60,805 bases of DNA from Gymnopus androsaceus JB14 (lineage: Eukaryota > Basidiomycota > Agaricomycetes > Agaricales > Omphalotaceae). Position 1 is the stretch's first letter. Each line of letters starts with the position of its first letter. Positions 57,903 through 60,805 of this stretch are shown here, piece after piece. The stretch spans positions 1-60,805 of the forward strand of contig ML769759.1 of NCBI GenBank assembly GCA_009733575.1, in the 5' to 3' direction. The notes beneath the pieces were generated by a model. That model saw only the letters and a program-made list of their open reading frames with translations. It was not told the origin of the DNA and did not search any database. Position numbers and translations under genes: made by a program.

Positions 57903-58081
57903 AGCTTGGTTCCCCCGCTGTTCTCTCAGTCTACCGTGGCAGGTGAGAATCTGAGCACCTGCCTGTTTGAGCATTTTGGCATATTCAACAGTCTTCTCCA
58001 CTGTTGGGGATACACAATATTTAGCTGTGACGGGTACTGATGAGTTGACATGCAAAATATTGACTATATCACCATAATCAG
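57903..58081 (-). pseudogene. DUS1: captured exon of tRNA-dihydrouridine synthase 1
   Basis: Dus1 reduces uridine in the D-loop of tRNAs. A single exon after a CATAG acceptor reads DYGDIVNILHVNSSVPVTAK, then SPTVEKTVEYAKMLKQAGAQ and ILTCHGRLREQRGNQ, the barrel segment with the conserved TCHGR motif of Dus1. The usual Phe-Arg after TAK is Tyr-Cys here. A GTATGT donor at 57902 leads through a 31-bp chimeric intron to the RNR1 fragment, in phase 0 on both sides. The rest of the gene is absent. Confidence 0.88.
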
Positions 58082-59010
58082 CTATGGTAAATTAAAAGTA
58101 AAGATCAGAAAATGCACTGAGTTTGATACACAAATGGTCTAGCAAATATTCCGTCTAATTTCTCGGCATTCGAAGTTCTTGTGCCTCCTCGGGCAGGAGA
58201 GAAAGGGTTGAGTCACCGTATTAGACGATTTGGACAGGAAATTGACGAGGTCTTGATGGTAAATTGTCGTGTTGATGAACGTCGAGAGCAAAGTGGAACC
58301 GTGAGATAGTGAAATAATCATGCTCGGAAACGCGGTCCGTTGGCGCTTAACGGGCGTTTCTTTCGAGCTCATTGTTCGAAACGATGGTCTCCAATAGGGA
58401 GATGATAGTAGATATAGTCCGGTTGCTCCGGCATTACTTCAGTACATGTAGTTTCTCTGTTATATCCAGGAATTAGAGGTTCGGAATGTGATAACGTTGT
58501 TGAAATTGTATTTCATTCTGAAGACTTACATTCAGAATCGAGTTTGTTGTTCTAAACCATGAGCTTGAGCCAAGTATCAGTACTGAGAGCATCCCTAAGG
58601 CTTGGAAGCCCAAATATAGCAGTAATAGCGTCACTATATTTCTTATTTAGTGAATCATGTTGAGAGACGCACTTTCAAAGAAGGTATGTACAGAACAATT
58701 GGAATTATTTAGTTCCTATTGACATTATATTTTTCATCAATCTAAAATACTGTAACCGTATACCTTTGAAGGACATATATCGAATCAATGTATTATAAGA
58801 AGGAAGATCCTGCACTTTTAAAGGTAACCGACACCTGTGAAAGGATATACGTTCCAATTACTTTTTGACATTTATGGTGATGTTGGTATCAAGGACATTG
58901 GCGTGTCTCTGAACAATGGCAGACTTATTCAAAGTCTGTCTATTCTCAAAATTACATTTATTTTACTTGAAATAATGTATTCCGACGGTTTCGCGTCCTT
59001 CTGAGCATTC
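58082..59010. other. non-coding stretch
   Basis: A minus ORF at 58372-58139 (MSSKETPVKRQRTA start) resembles leaders of some mushroom BTB-domain proteins, but no such domain follows in any frame. Nothing else is supportable. Confidence 0.35.
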
Positions 59011-59376
59011 ATGCTTGCTGGAGTGACCGTCAACGTTGGGCCTTCGGATGTCCGGAGGAAGTATCGGATACTCCGCGGACTTCGAAGCGCTCACAAGCAC
59101 CTGACTTTCTCAGAGTCCCACGATATTGGTTTCTTTCATTCAACGAACTTCTTTGTCCTCGATATCCTCTCAATGCTCAAGTCATTCAACAAACTTCTTG
59201 GTCCTCGATATCCTATAGAATGTTTTCAGGTGAGCTTCTCATTGCCTTTTATGGTCTAATAATTCATGTACCTTGCATTGAACTAGATCCAAAAGACGGA
59301 TGCTGTCGCTGCTCGCTTGCTCATTCAAATTCTCAAGCAACTTTTCGTACACTTTCTAATATCTAGGCAAGACCGT
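59011..59376 (+). pseudogene. possible two-exon gene fragment of unknown function
   Basis: The frame MLAGVTVNVGPSDVRRKYRI...LGPRYPIECFQ ends at a GTGAGC donor (59230). After a 57-bp intron ending AACTAG it continues as IQKTDAVAARLLIQILKQLF up to ISRQDR. Splice borders and amino-acid composition look coding, but I do not recognise the protein and neither end is defined. It may be another captured fragment. Confidence 0.3.
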
Positions 59377-60202
59377 GAGTTACTCTATTACAGAATATCC
59401 CTGAGGGTCCGACCCTGGATCTGGCGGGATATTTGTAACCGTTTACTTTTGCTGACACACGGTTCTAGAGACTCCACAAATGGTTGCATAGCAAATTTGG
59501 AAACCACAAAGAAAGTCCAGGTGTTTACCAGAGTCTCGAGCACAAGGGTACGGTACGTTTCCTGAATTCTCATTGATTCTAGCTACTGGCAATCATTGAG
59601 TATTATCTATCTATAGAATACGCATCATCCAAGGGTAAAACAAACGGAACAAAACTAGGGAACATCTAATTTCACTCCGGCGGATCTGATAAATCAAGGC
59701 TGAAATTAGTTTAGAAAAACATCAAGTAAACAATAATATATTTCCCCACAGATTTCCACCGAAAATGAGCAAAGATTTCTCTTGAAAAATAAATAGAAAA
59801 TATATTCTTTTTCATATATAATTCCGGCCGCAAAACCCCGTGAAATCTAATCAATATTCTGATGGGAAAAATGAGTCAATTTTGCTTGGCAAATTGCCAC
59901 GATTTCCACCGTAAAAGGATTCGAGATAAAAGAAGTTTAGCGCTGGTAAATCGTGTTCTATTGCACCCGTGAAAGGTCTTGTGATGTCTGGTCTTTCCCG
60001 ATTGAAATCTTTTAACTATTTTGCCATCAACCACGCGGTACCCGGTTACTGCCTGTTACTGCCTAGGGACCGCCCGGTTGGGACTGCCCAGTCGGGCTTA
60101 GCCGCTCAAATGCTGAATGAACAACGGGCACCCGACGCTTACTAAGCAAATGGGCGCTCTTTCTTCTTCTGCTACTCAACATTAACTTCTTTTCCAACCA
60201 CA
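59377..60202. other. non-coding stretch upstream of the F-box gene
   Basis: AT-rich; GATTTCCACCG occurs twice (near 59753 and 59900). CGGTTACTGCCTGTTACTGC and CCGCCCGGTTGGGACTGCCC lie about 150 bp before the F-box start. No gene is seen. Confidence 0.4.
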
Positions 60203-60805
60203 ATGCCACAGATCATATCCTGGACCCCCAATCCACGTTACTTACCTTTGCCACCAGAACTACTTGCAGATATATTTTGGATAGCGCTGGATGCATTCTG
60301 GAATGGAAGAGACCGTATCAGGTTCCTCTTTATCCTCACTTCCGTATGCTCTTTCTGGTGTACAGTGGCCACTAAAACTCCAAACCTCTGGCAAAGAATC
60401 CTCATTCCCCCTTGCTCCATTAAGCTTGTTGCCTTACAGCTGGAACGGTCAAAAACCTGCCCTCTTATTATTCATGTAGACTCCATTGCCTTCATTGATG
60501 GACGTCTTTTGACCATGTTGGCAAAACAATCTGAACGCTGGGAGGATGCGACTTTCATGATCCCTGGATCAAGCTACTCCTTTTTATCTTCGATCAGAGG
60601 GCATCTTCCTCTTCTTAAACGATTGCAGATTAACACCTACGGGCTACCCGATGCACCAGATTTTTCGGGGTTTGAGGTAGCTCCATTTCTGCGCGAGGTG
60701 GAATTGGCTCCCTTACACCGAAGCTTTGCCCATAGCTTCCCCATTCCCTGTTTCCAATTGACAAAGCTGCAGTGCCACTCCTGCAATATTCCACTTCTTT
60801 ACTCC
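60203..60805 (+). CDS. F-box protein, 5' part (runs off the window)
   Basis: F-box proteins bring substrates to SCF ubiquitin ligases through Skp1. The ATG at 60203 opens 201 codons without a stop to the window end. Residues 14-60 form the F-box: LPLPPELLADIFWIAL, then FLFILTSVCSFWCTVATKTP and NLWQRI, the standard agaricomycete form. The following region (LPLLKRLQINTYGLPD, FLREVELAPL, FQLTKLQCHSCNI) has the spacing of leucine-rich-repeat-like segments used for substrate recognition. F-box genes of this type form very large families in mushrooms, so the target cannot be inferred. The frame is clean, without the nonsense mutations seen elsewhere. Confidence 0.9.
   Translation, partial: MPQIISWTPNPRYLPLPPELLADIFWIALDAFWNGRDRIRFLFILTSVCSFWCTVATKTPNLWQRILIPPCSIKLVALQLERSKTCPLIIHVDSIAFIDGRLLTMLAKQSERWEDATFMIPGSSYSFLSSIRGHLPLLKRLQINTYGLPDAPDFSGFEVAPFLREVELAPLHRSFAHSFPIPCFQLTKLQCHSCNIPLLYS

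Noticed and set aside
18480..60160. Recurrent GGCGCTTA / TAAGCGCC motif (e.g. 32184, 34776, 45147, 45291, 45852, 58349)
   Set aside because: About six occurrences of an 8-mer in 60.8 kb is only a few times the chance expectation, and no fixed distance to genes or elements was seen.

Overview
The window reads as repeat-rich nuclear DNA of a filamentous basidiomycete, most likely a mushroom-forming agaricomycete. Coding regions are broken by many introns of about 45-60 bp with GTRNGT donors and YAG acceptors. The terminal gene is a typical agaric F-box protein. Several genes belong to families I know only as multi-copy proteins of unknown function in mushroom genomes. No bacterial operon features, rRNA gene or convincing functional tRNA gene is visible. 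Family assignments were made by reading translations and from memory; no database was searched.

Layout. 1-3.1 kb: the 3' part of a Ty3/gypsy chromovirus-like retrotransposon (integrase and chromodomain), a three-exon antisense accessory gene, polypurine tract and 3' LTR. 3.2-9 kb: a palindromic MITE, a decayed gag-like zinc-knuckle gene (minus strand), a hAT-type MITE with an 8-bp target duplication, and a Mutator-like terminal-inverted-repeat (TIR) element holding a solo LTR with a 5-bp target duplication. 9-14 kb: non-coding DNA with two fold-back elements and a possible tRNA-derived SINE. 14.1-25.7 kb: two paralogs of an orphan family (GDVGILDEFGGFDYLFN type). The first copy is broken and carries a TA-flanked MITE; the second has intact splice sites and is followed by an ORF of a second orphan family with in-frame repeats. 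Between them lie TIR elements that split another small gene. 26-32.6 kb: nested fold-back elements and a 3.35-kb hAT-like element filled with three minisatellites. 34.9-55.5 kb: five decayed multi-copy genes, including an Spt5-like NGN/KOW protein, with more satellites between them. 56.7-58.1 kb: a chimera of fragments of three unrelated host genes (secreted Ser/Ala-rich protein, ribonucleotide reductase large subunit, tRNA-dihydrouridine synthase 1), all on one strand with introns kept. 60.2 kb to the end: the 5' part of an F-box gene.

The unifying signal is decay. Six genes contain at least 20 internal in-frame stops: 16 TGA, 3 TAA and 1 TAG. Every one can be explained by a C-to-T change in CGA, CAA or CAG, with the CGA (CpG) class dominating. 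This fits cytosine methylation and deamination (RIP/MIP-like defence or CpG decay) acting on mobile or multi-copy DNA. The most unusual items are the three-gene chimera, the MITE family whose conserved ends enclose different self-complementary interiors, and the cluster of orphan multi-copy families that decay like transposable elements.
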